Assembly: GCA_947632575.1 (NCBI GenBank)
Contig: CANRPV010000035.1
Location: 1-11,368 of the forward strand
DNA length: 11,368 nt
DNA from: an uncultured Eggerthellaceae bacterium
Lineage (GTDB): Bacteria; Actinomycetota; Coriobacteriia; Coriobacteriales; Eggerthellaceae
Direction of reading: 5' to 3'
The notes beneath the pieces were generated by a model. The model was not told the origin of the DNA, searched no databases, and saw nothing but the letters and a program-made list of their open reading frames with translations. Below are positions 4,768 to 11,368 of the stretch, piece by piece. Positions within the stretch are counted from its first letter, which is position 1. Each line of letters starts with the position of its first letter. Made by a program: the position numbers and the translations under genes.

Positions 4768-6474
4768 ATGAATATCGTCACCCCTTCGGGATTTCGTGAT
4801 GTGCTGCCCGAAGAAGCGGCTATGCGGGAGCGGGTGAACCGCTCTGTCCAAGACCTTTTTGCCGAAGAAGGCTATTTGCCGGTAGAGACGCCAACTCTAG
4901 AGGTTATGGATGTGATGAGAGCGGGAGGCAGAATCCCCGCCTCTCCCTTCAAGTTTTTCGATTCACGAGGCGACCTTTTGGCCATGCGCCCCGACGTGAC
5001 CATGCAGATAGCGCGTCTCACGGCGAGTCACTTGACTGAGAAAGACGAGACGCTTCGCCTGCGATATACCCAGAGAGTCTTCCGTGAGGAGGACAATACC
5101 ATGATGGAAGGCCCCCGGGAGCTGACCCAGATTGGCATCGAGTGCATCGGGAGCGGAGGGGCAGCCATAGATGGGGAAGTGCTGATTTTGTTCGTTCGTG
5201 CACTTCAAACCGCCGGCGTTTTCGACTTTTCCTTGGCCTTAGCCACGGTAGGTCCGCTCAGGTCGCTCCTGGATCGCTCCGGCGCACCGGATTTTTGGAA
5301 AGCCGAGGTGCTCAGCGCCTATCATGAGTCCAATTTCGTCGATTTAGATCGCTTGACCGATGTGAGCACTCTTCAGTCAAATCCTGAGACCGTCGCGGTG
5401 GCTCCCGCCTATGCTGAGGCTATTCGTGCCCTTCCACGGATCCGTGGAGGTCTTGAAGCCATCGATGAGGTGCGTGCCTTAGTAACTCCACTCGGATGCG
5501 CCGACGGGCTTGATGAGTTTGAAGAAAGTCTTCAACTGCTCCAGGCGGCCTCTCCCGAGACCACCATTTTGGTGGACTTTTCGGTGATGAGTTCGTTTGA
5601 CTATTACACAGGTCTGGTCTTTGAAGCCTATGGGCCCAGACTGGCGACGCCGCTTGGAAGTGGCGGCCGCTATGACACGATGATCGCCGCCTATGGGCAA
5701 AAGCGCCCGGCGGCTGGTTTCGCGTTTTATCTTGAGCAGGTCTGTTCAGCCCTTGCCGAGGGGTCCTCAAAGCGCGATCCTGAGCGGCCTTTACGCATCG
5801 CAGTGCCGAAGGGGGCTCTCAACGCCGATGCCATTCGCTTGTTGCAGGCGGCGGGTCTTGATACGGAGGGCCTGGACAACCCTGGTAGGGCTATGGTCAT
5901 TTCTCGACCTGATGTGGAGTACATCATGGTGAGGCCTTCCGATGCGCCGATCTTTGTTGCTCTTGGAGCGGCTGATTGCGGGATCTGCGGTAAAGACTCG
6001 CTTGTGGAGTCTGGAACCGAAGGGGTCGAGCTCGTGGATCTGGCTTTTGGGGAATGCCGCTTCATCGTGGCGGAGCTTAAGGGCACCAGGGAGGCGATCG
6101 AAGATCGTTACCGGGCTTTGGGGTCCCTCAGAGTCGCGACGAAATATCCCAATGTGGCTCGGGCCTATTTCGCACGCACGGGAGTGCAAGTGGATTTAGT
6201 GAAGCTCCATGGCAATATTGAACTGGCTCCCCTTACGGGGGTGGCTGATCGCATCGTCGATATCACCGCCACCGGTACCACGCTTCGCGAAAATGACCTT
6301 ATCATCGTTGATGAAGTTTTGGGTTCCACGGCTCGCTTCTTTGCTAACACCTGTGCGTTTCGCACCGATGGACGGATAGTTGAGCTGGCTCAAGCTCTCA
6401 AAAAGGCGGCATGTGACCTGGACTTTGAACCTATCGCCGGGGCGGGGGCTGTTCCTTTATCCAAGAACAGCTAG
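4768..6474 (+). CDS. hisZG: HisZ-HisG fusion: ATP phosphoribosyltransferase with its regulatory subunit
   Basis: One 568-residue protein carries both halves of the first histidine enzyme, which joins ATP and PRPP to phosphoribosyl-ATP. Residues 1-330 are HisZ, a histidyl-tRNA-synthetase-like paralogue: PSGFRDVLPEEA, RYTQRVFREEDN (motif 2-like), SSFDYYTGLVFEAYG (the Arg of the synthetase's RGLDYYT is absent) and LGSGGRYDTMIAAYG (motif 3 region). There is no anticodon-binding domain, so it is not HisS. A linker of about 10 residues (AEGSSKRDPERP) leads to the short-form HisG from about 341: LRIAVPKGALNADAI, DCGICGKDSL, and the PRPP loop DITATGTTLREN from Asp498. Short HisG needs HisZ for activity and feedback control, so the fusion fixes a 1:1 ratio. 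AGAAGG (4756-4761) serves ATG 4768. It is the first gene of the his operon. Confidence 0.95.
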   Translation: MNIVTPSGFRDVLPEEAAMRERVNRSVQDLFAEEGYLPVETPTLEVMDVMRAGGRIPASPFKFFDSRGDLLAMRPDVTMQIARLTASHLTEKDETLRLRYTQRVFREEDNTMMEGPRELTQIGIECIGSGGAAIDGEVLILFVRALQTAGVFDFSLALATVGPLRSLLDRSGAPDFWKAEVLSAYHESNFVDLDRLTDVSTLQSNPETVAVAPAYAEAIRALPRIRGGLEAIDEVRALVTPLGCADGLDEFEESLQLLQAASPETTILVDFSVMSSFDYYTGLVFEAYGPRLATPLGSGGRYDTMIAAYGQKRPAAGFAFYLEQVCSALAEGSSKRDPERPLRIAVPKGALNADAIRLLQAAGLDTEGLDNPGRAMVISRPDVEYIMVRPSDAPIFVALGAADCGICGKDSLVESGTEGVELVDLAFGECRFIVAELKGTREAIEDRYRALGSLRVATKYPNVARAYFARTGVQVDLVKLHGNIELAPLTGVADRIVDITATGTTLRENDLIIVDEVLGSTARFFANTCAFRTDGRIVELAQALKKAACDLDFEPIAGAGAVPLSKNS

Positions 6475-6512
6475 AATTCTTGCTCGCGGAAAACGCTACC
6501 AAAGGAGAACCG

Positions 6513-7856
6513 ATGCGTCGAATCACGCTTTCTCAGGGACAAAAGCTTACACGGAAGGATCTGAACCATACCAGCGCTTTCAATGCCACCGCGCTTGAGA
6601 CGGCAGCGTCTGTCATCGAGGCAGTTCGCGACCGCGGCGATGCCGCTCTGCGAGAGTTTACCCAGGAATTTGACGGCGTTTCGCTTGATGATTTTCGCGT
6701 GGACCCCGCCGAGATCAGCGCTGCGAGGGAAAATACCGACAAAGACACCTATGAGGCATTAAGCTTCGCGGCTCGCCAGATTCGGGAATTCCACGAGCGT
6801 CAGATCAGCCAGAGCTGGTTTTTCGCGAGAGAAGACGGCGCCATCGTGGGCGCGAAAGTGACTCCGCTGGATTCGGTCGGCATCTATGTGCCTGGCGGAA
6901 GGGCGTTGTATCCCTCTACGGTGCTCATGAATGCCATTCCCGCCGCCGTGGCAGGAGTGAAGCGCATCGTCTGCGTCACTCCGCCCAACGCGAAGTGTGA
7001 AGTCGATCCCGCTATTTTGGCCGCCTGTGATTTGGCCGGCGTGACCGAGGTTTATCGGATCGGCGGTGCTCAGGCCATTGGCGCCCTCGCTTACGGGACC
7101 GAAAGCATTGAGCCGGTCGATAAGATCACCGGACCTGGTAACGCCTATGTGGCTGCCGCGAAAAAGATCGTCTCGGGGGATGTGGGCATCGATATGATCG
7201 CTGGACCCTCGGAGGTCTGCGTTGTAGCTGATGATACGGCAGATCCGCTGCTTGTCGCCATCGATCTTATGGCCCAGGCCGAACATGATCCGCTGGCGCG
7301 TTGCTATCTCGTCTGCTTTGACGAGGACTACGCTGATGCCGTCCAAAAAGCCGTCGATTTTGAACTGGAAAGATCACCACGCGCTGACATCACGCGAGAA
7401 TCTCTTGATAAGCAAGGGATATGTGTTGTCTGCAAAGATATGGATCAGGCTATTCAGACCGTAAACGCGATAGCTTCCGAACATCTGGAGCTTCATGTGG
7501 ATCATGCCATGGAGCTGGTTGGACGTATCAATCATGCCGGTGCGATCTTCCTTGGCGCCTGGACGCCTGAGGCTGTCGGCGATTATGTGGCAGGTCCGAA
7601 TCACACCTTACCTACCGGTGGCACGGCACGCTACGCCTCGCCGCTTTCCACCGACGAGTTTATCAAGCGCTCAAGCATCATCCAGTTTAGCCCCGAGGCG
7701 CTCGAGCGGGATTCCCGCGCCATCGTCTCGCTGGCTGAGCATGAAGGCCTTTGGGCCCATGCGGAAAGCGTGAGACGCCGCATGGAGCTTTTAGATAATC
7801 GCCGCACGGAGGTGGAGAGCCCTTCAGTGCCGAAGGTAGGAGGAGCAGATGAATAG
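6513..7856 (+). CDS. hisD: Histidinol dehydrogenase
   Basis: HisD (447 residues) oxidises L-histidinol through histidinal to histidine with two NAD+, the last two steps of the pathway, using a zinc ion. Motifs in order: VGIYVPGGRALYPSTVLMNA, GGAQAIGALAYGT, KITGPGNAYVAAAKK, IDMIAGPSEV, DLMAQAEHDPLA (with the zinc Gln and His), ASEHLELH (catalytic Glu-His), GAIFLG and GDYVAGPNHTLPTGGTARYA. All expected catalytic segments are present and the length is normal. I chose ATG 6513, which has AAAGGAG at 6501-6507, over an in-frame TTG at 6480 that has no site. The gap to hisZG is 38 bases. The 3' end overlaps hisC by 8 bases. Confidence 0.97.
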   Translation: MRRITLSQGQKLTRKDLNHTSAFNATALETAASVIEAVRDRGDAALREFTQEFDGVSLDDFRVDPAEISAARENTDKDTYEALSFAARQIREFHERQISQSWFFAREDGAIVGAKVTPLDSVGIYVPGGRALYPSTVLMNAIPAAVAGVKRIVCVTPPNAKCEVDPAILAACDLAGVTEVYRIGGAQAIGALAYGTESIEPVDKITGPGNAYVAAAKKIVSGDVGIDMIAGPSEVCVVADDTADPLLVAIDLMAQAEHDPLARCYLVCFDEDYADAVQKAVDFELERSPRADITRESLDKQGICVVCKDMDQAIQTVNAIASEHLELHVDHAMELVGRINHAGAIFLGAWTPEAVGDYVAGPNHTLPTGGTARYASPLSTDEFIKRSSIIQFSPEALERDSRAIVSLAEHEGLWAHAESVRRRMELLDNRRTEVESPSVPKVGGADE

Positions 7857-8925
7857 GGTCCGCCCGTCCTCGCCCCGTCTCGCTAACATAGAGCCCTACG
7901 ATCCTAAGTACCTGCCGGCCGAAAACCTTCTTTCGGCCAATGAGAATCCTCACGATATCGATCGGCCGATGAGGCAAGCCATCATCAAGGCCATTCGCCG
8001 GGTGCCTTTTAATCGCTATCCGGATCCTTTGGCCAATGAGTTGCGTGGTCTTATCGCTGAGACCAACGGTCTTGAGCCGAACCAAGTGCTTATGGGCAAC
8101 GGTGGTGATGAACTGCTCCTCGACGTGGCTTTGGCCTGGGGCGGAAACGGCCGCAAGATGCTCAATTTGCCCCCCACCTTTTCGGTCTATGAGACCAATG
8201 CCGTGCTGAGTGGTACCGAGGTGGTCTCGATACCGAGAAAGCCCGATTTCTCTATCGATGAGGATGCGGTTTTGGAGCGGGTCGGCGAAGGGGACATCGA
8301 CTACGTGATGGTGGCAAGTCCCAACAACCCCTCGGGTGGTCTGGCTGAAGAGGAGTTTCTCCTGAAACTTTTGGACAGTACGGACGCTTTGGTCATGGTC
8401 GACGAGGCCTACTTTGAGTTTTCGCGGCGCACCATGCGCCCCTATCTCGCGAGTCATCAAAATCTCCTCATCCTTCGCACCTTCTCCAAGGCCTTTTCCT
8501 TGGCGGGTGTGCGCGTGGGTTATCTGCTGGGGGATCCGATGGTCATTCGGGAGATCATCAAAGTGCGCCAGCCTTATTCGGTGGATGTAATTTCGCAGAT
8601 CGTCGCGCGTATCATTTACGAAAATCGCTCTCGCTTCGAAAAGGAGATGCTTTCGATCATCGATGAGCGTGAGCGTATGTACGAGGCGATGAAAACGCTG
8701 CCTTCGGTCACGGTTTTCCCCTCGGAGGCCAATTATCTTCTCTTTAAGGTGAAACGAGCCGATGAGCTCTGGCAATACCTCTACGATCAGGGTATTCTCG
8801 TCCGCAATCTAAGCCATAGTCCCGGTCTTGAGCAGTGCCTGCGCGTCTCTGTCGGTTTGGAGGCGCAAAATGACGCGTTTCTTACGGCGCTGCGCAGTTT
8901 CATTCTTTCGAAGGACGCCGAATGA
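7849..8925 (+). CDS. hisC: Histidinol-phosphate aminotransferase
   Basis: HisC (358 residues) is a PLP enzyme of fold type I that converts imidazole-acetol phosphate and glutamate to histidinol phosphate. Seen: LSANENPHDI (family L..NENP), NRYPDPLANELR, GNGGDELL, the PLP-contacting SPNNPSG (Asn159-Asn160), VMVDEAYFEF with Asp185, which contacts the ring nitrogen, and the Schiff-base Lys214 in RTFSKAFSLAGVRVGYL. The tail has GILVRNLSHSPGLEQCLRVS, the substrate-carboxylate/phosphate arginine region. The ATG overlaps hisD by 8 bases behind a GGTAGGAGGAG site, so translation is probably coupled. The stop overlaps hisB by 4 bases. A long open frame exists on the opposite strand here but is a shadow. 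Confidence 0.96.
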   Translation: MNRVRPSSPRLANIEPYDPKYLPAENLLSANENPHDIDRPMRQAIIKAIRRVPFNRYPDPLANELRGLIAETNGLEPNQVLMGNGGDELLLDVALAWGGNGRKMLNLPPTFSVYETNAVLSGTEVVSIPRKPDFSIDEDAVLERVGEGDIDYVMVASPNNPSGGLAEEEFLLKLLDSTDALVMVDEAYFEFSRRTMRPYLASHQNLLILRTFSKAFSLAGVRVGYLLGDPMVIREIIKVRQPYSVDVISQIVARIIYENRSRFEKEMLSIIDERERMYEAMKTLPSVTVFPSEANYLLFKVKRADELWQYLYDQGILVRNLSHSPGLEQCLRVSVGLEAQNDAFLTALRSFILSKDAE

Positions 8926-9527
8926 GTAAGAATCCATCGGCTCGAAGCGCATCGCTGAGCAGGACTACCAAAGAGACCTCGGTGACCATTGATTTGAACC
9001 TCGATGGCACGGGTAAGGTGGAAGTATCAACAGGTGTGCCTTTTTTCGATCATATGCTTGACGCTTTTGGGCGCCATGGATTGTTCGATCTCACCGTGCA
9101 AGCTCAAGGCGATATCGAGGTGGACGCCCATCATACGGTCGAGGACGTGGGCATCGTTTTAGGGCAGGCATTCTCTCAAGCTCTGGGTGACAAGAGGGGT
9201 ATCACCCGTTTTGGCTCTCAGTTTGTGGTGATGGATGAGGCGCTTGTGCTCGCGGCGTGCGATATCTCCGGTCGGGGTCAGCTGCATTATGATCTAGAGC
9301 TTCCCATCGAGATCATCGGCACCTTCGATACGACCTTGGCCAAGGAATTTTTCATCGCGCTGGCTTCTCACGCGGGAATTACCTTGCATATTGTCGGCTT
9401 TTCCGGCGAGAACGCCCATCACATAATCGAGGCCACGTTTAAGGCGGTTGGTCGCGTCCTTTGCGAGGCCTGCGCCATCAACCCTCGTATCGAGGGGATT
9501 CTTCCCACGACCAAGGGAAGCCTGTAG
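8922..9527 (+). CDS. hisB: Imidazoleglycerol-phosphate dehydratase
   Basis: HisB (201 residues, the monofunctional form without a histidinol phosphatase domain) dehydrates imidazoleglycerol phosphate to imidazole-acetol phosphate, using manganese. Seen in order: RTTKETSVTIDLNLDG, STGVPFFDHMLDAFGRHG, the metal motif DAHHTVEDVGI, DEALVLAACDISGRG, and the second metal motif GFSGENAHHIIEATFKA, ending LPTTKGSL, the usual C-terminus of the family. Length and motifs are normal. The start overlaps the hisC stop in an ATGA. Because HisB has no phosphatase half, histidinol-phosphate phosphatase must be encoded elsewhere; none is in the window. Confidence 0.97.
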   Translation: MSKNPSARSASLSRTTKETSVTIDLNLDGTGKVEVSTGVPFFDHMLDAFGRHGLFDLTVQAQGDIEVDAHHTVEDVGIVLGQAFSQALGDKRGITRFGSQFVVMDEALVLAACDISGRGQLHYDLELPIEIIGTFDTTLAKEFFIALASHAGITLHIVGFSGENAHHIIEATFKAVGRVLCEACAINPRIEGILPTTKGSL

Positions 9528-9547
9528 GCTCATGAAAGTACGCTGTC

Positions 9548-10177
9548 ATGATTGTCGTTATTGACTACCACAAGGGAAATCTCAAGAGCGTAGAGCGCGG
9601 CCTTGTGCGCGCGGGTGCTCAGGTTCTTGTCACTGATCAGTCGGATCTCATCGCATCAGCTCATGCATTGGTCTTGCCAGGCGTTGGGTCGTTTTCGGAT
9701 GCGGTCAGCACTATGGAGCGTTTGGGTCAGATGCAAGCCATAAAGCAGGCTTTGGATCGGGGCGCTTCGTTTTTGGGTATCTGCCTTGGGCTTCATCTGA
9801 TGTATGAAAGCGGGGTGGAAGGTTCTCCTGAGCCAATCTCTGGCCTGGGTATATTTCCCGGATGCGTCATCCGCATGGCTGATAGGGATGCGGAGGGTCA
9901 TAGTTTCAAAGTACCTCATGTGGGCTGGAATCAGGTCAACGTCGTTGAAGGCTTTGAGTCCTGCCCGTTGTTGGACGGCATTCCCGATGGGGAGAACTTC
10001 TATTTCACCCATAGCTATATCGCGCCACTTGGGTCTGAAAGCCGTGCCACTACTCAACATAGCTGTGTGTTTCCTTCAATCGTTCAGGCGGGCTCAAAGG
10101 TATTTGGAGTACAGTTCCATCCAGAAAAAAGCTCTGATGCGGGAGCGCGTCTCCTTGAGAATTTCGTCCGGCTCTGA
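9548..10177 (+). CDS. hisH: Imidazole glycerol phosphate synthase, glutaminase subunit
   Basis: HisH (209 residues) is the class I glutamine amidotransferase that supplies ammonia to HisF. Seen: VVIDYHKGNLKSV, LVLPGVGSFSDA (oxyanion-strand region), the nucleophile elbow FLGICLGLHLMYE with Cys79, PHVGWNQV, ENFYFTHSY, and VFGVQFHPEKSSDAG with His191 and Glu193, completing the catalytic triad. The usual CLGMQ reads CLGLH, so the normally conserved Gln four residues after the nucleophile is His83. The gap from hisB is 20 bases and the ribosome site is weak (GAAAG around 9534-9538), so the gene probably relies on translational coupling. Its partner HisF is the last gene in the window, after hisA. 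Confidence 0.95.
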   Translation: MIVVIDYHKGNLKSVERGLVRAGAQVLVTDQSDLIASAHALVLPGVGSFSDAVSTMERLGQMQAIKQALDRGASFLGICLGLHLMYESGVEGSPEPISGLGIFPGCVIRMADRDAEGHSFKVPHVGWNQVNVVEGFESCPLLDGIPDGENFYFTHSYIAPLGSESRATTQHSCVFPSIVQAGSKVFGVQFHPEKSSDAGARLLENFVRL

Positions 10178-10212
10178 GGAGAGATCTAAAAAAGCGAGGG
10201 AAAGGAAAGCTC

Positions 10213-10995
10213 ATGTATATTCTTCCCGCCATAGACATTCTCGACGGCCAGGTGGTTCGTTTGGCTCAGGGCAAGTACGATCAGGTGACCGTCTATCAAG
10301 AGTACCCGACCTTACAAGCGCAGCTCTTTGAGGAACAGGGAGCCGAGTGGCTTCATGTGGTCGACCTCAATGGCGCTAAAAGCGGTAGTCCAGACAATAT
10401 CGCGATCATAGAGGATATCCTTCGTAAGACCTCGTTAAAGGTGGAGGTAGGTGGTGGCATCCGTAGCCTTGAGACCATCGACCGCCTGCTTGACACGGGC
10501 ATAGCACGAGTGGTGCTTGGCACGTCACTCGTTAAGGATGAGGACTTCGTGATCAAGGCGATGGAGACCTACGGAGCTGAGAATCTGGTTGCCGGTATTG
10601 ATGCGAAAGCCGGATCAGTCGCTGTCTCCGGGTGGGTTGAAGACGCCGGTATGGCGGAAGCCGACCTGGTCAAGCATATAGCTGATCTGGGATTTATCCA
10701 TCTTGTCTATACCGATATTGCCCGCGATGGGATGCGCACCGGCATTGATCCCAAAGCCTACGTGCGGATTGCAGAACTTTTTGGGCATCCCGTCATCGCA
10801 AGCGGTGGCATCGCGACGGTGGATGACATTGTTGCCCTGAAAGCCATTGAGGGCAGTATAGAGGGCTGCATTGCCGGTCGAGCGCTCTATGAGGGTGAGT
10901 TGAGCCTAGAAGAAGCGGTGGCTATCGCGCAGGGGAGTCGTGAGGTCAGTTCCTATGATCCTGCGGCACCTCTTGGCGCGTCGGATCTCTTATAG
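10213..10995 (+). CDS. hisA: Phosphoribosylformimino-5-aminoimidazole carboxamide ribotide isomerase
   Basis: HisA (260 residues) is a (beta/alpha)8 barrel that isomerises ProFAR to PRFAR by an Amadori rearrangement. Seen: LPAIDILDGQVVRLAQG with catalytic Asp8, LHVVDLNGAKSG, KVEVGGGIRSLETI and VVLGTS (first phosphate site), GIDAKAGSVAVSGWVE with the second catalytic Asp130, YTDIARDGMRTG, and VIASGGIATVDDI with AGRALYEG (second phosphate site). The loop after Asp130 reads like ordinary HisA rather than the arginine-bearing loop I recall for actinobacterial PriA, so dual HisA/TrpF activity is not suggested. About 15 residues after the barrel (SSYDPAAPLGASDLL) form a short unusual tail. The ribosome site AAAGGAAAG lies just before the ATG. 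The gap from hisH is 35 bases. Confidence 0.96.
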   Translation: MYILPAIDILDGQVVRLAQGKYDQVTVYQEYPTLQAQLFEEQGAEWLHVVDLNGAKSGSPDNIAIIEDILRKTSLKVEVGGGIRSLETIDRLLDTGIARVVLGTSLVKDEDFVIKAMETYGAENLVAGIDAKAGSVAVSGWVEDAGMAEADLVKHIADLGFIHLVYTDIARDGMRTGIDPKAYVRIAELFGHPVIASGGIATVDDIVALKAIEGSIEGCIAGRALYEGELSLEEAVAIAQGSREVSSYDPAAPLGASDLL

Positions 10996-11052
10996 GGCCA
11001 CGCGATATTTCGCATGAGCGAGTGAACGAGGTTTGAGGGTTGAGGAGCTTGC

Positions 11053-11368
11053 GTGCTGACTAAACGAGTCATACCTTGCATGGATGTGCGTGATGGCCGT
11101 GTGGTCAAAGGGGTCAACTTCGTTAATCTGCGGGATGCGGGCGATCCTATCGAGCTGGCTATGACCTACGACCAGCAGATGGCCGATGAGGTCATCTTTT
11201 TAGATATCACCGCCACCAGTGAAAAACGTGAGACCACGGTGGCGCTTGCCTCTCGTGCGAGCGAGGAATTGCATCTGCCCTATTGTGTGGGCGGCGGCTT
11301 TCGAAGCGTGGACGATATTCGCCGTATGATCGCAGCTGGAGCCGATAAGGTGTCCATCAATTCAGCGG
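11053..11368 (+). CDS. hisF: Imidazole glycerol phosphate synthase, cyclase subunit, N-terminal part (3' end outside window)
   Basis: HisF closes the imidazole ring using ammonia from HisH, releasing IGP and AICAR. The first 105 residues are present and match the family: [20 protein letters not shown] with catalytic Asp11, [28 protein letters not shown], then [20 protein letters not shown] and ADKVSINSA at the edge. The usual LTVGGGIRS reads YCVGGGFRS, so Thr and Ile are Cys78 and Phe83 here. The start is GTG: an in-frame TGA at 11041-11043 leaves no other start nearby, and TGAGGAGC lies just upstream. The gap from hisA is 57 bases with no terminator, so it belongs to the same operon. Confidence 0.95.
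   Translation, partial: MLTKRVIPCMDVRDGRVVKGVNFVNLRDAGDPIELAMTYDQQMADEVIFLDITATSEKRETTVALASRASEELHLPYCVGGGFRSVDDIRRMIAAGADKVSINSA

Noticed and set aside
4768..5757. First half of hisZG as a histidyl-tRNA synthetase
   Set aside because: The RGLDYYT arginine is replaced, there is no anticodon-binding domain, and it is fused to HisG inside a his operon. HisZ fits better.
7687..8775. Long open frame (362 residues) on the minus strand across hisD and hisC
   Set aside because: It is antisense to two clear enzymes in matching codon phase, with no recognisable domain. It is a codon-bias shadow.

Overview
All genes lie on the + strand. The window has three parts: the end of a gatA-gatB tRNA-amidation operon, a short accessory stretch (a MerR-family regulator, then larB and a short larC), and most of a histidine operon (hisZG-D-C-B-H-A-F, the last gene cut by the window edge). 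The DNA is bacterial, of moderate GC and densely packed. Many gene pairs overlap by a few bases or are separated by less than 60 bases. The fused hisZ-hisG, the GatB with four zinc-type cysteines and the overall gene style would fit an anaerobic actinobacterium of the Coriobacteriia type. This is inference from general impression, not from any marker gene, and other anaerobic Gram-positive lineages remain possible.

Region 1 (1-2081) holds the C-terminal part of GatA and all of GatB, joined by an ATGA overlap. Together with GatC, which is not in the window, they convert Glu-tRNA(Gln) (and often Asp-tRNA(Asn)) to the amidated form. Region 2 (2082-4767) starts with a 176-base spacer carrying a textbook MerR-type promoter: a TTGACA box and a TCTAAT box exactly 19 bases apart, with a 6-base dyad in the spacer. 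It drives a regulator resembling the aldehyde/thiol-stress sensor AdhR, with the single conserved cysteine at residue 52. Then comes a 237-base leader with two direct tandem repeats and a strong intrinsic terminator only 12 bases before the larB ribosome binding site. larB and larC follow. LarB has an unusual cysteine-rich N-terminal extension. LarC has a dense histidine stretch but stops at the end of the LarC1 part, with no LarC2 domain. These two proteins belong to synthesis of the nickel-pincer nucleotide (NPN) cofactor first found in lactate racemase. Neither larE nor larA is in the window.

Region 3 (4768-11368) is a histidine biosynthesis operon: HisZ-HisG fusion (step 1), HisD (last two steps), HisC, HisB, HisH/HisF (synthase complex) and HisA. 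The hisI and hisE functions are not seen and would be expected further downstream or elsewhere.

The most interesting part is region 2: a minimal NPN-cofactor gene pair with a truncated insertase, a metal-ligand-rich LarB tail and what looks like a conditional terminator in its leader, next to an apparently orphan, autoregulated AdhR-like sensor.
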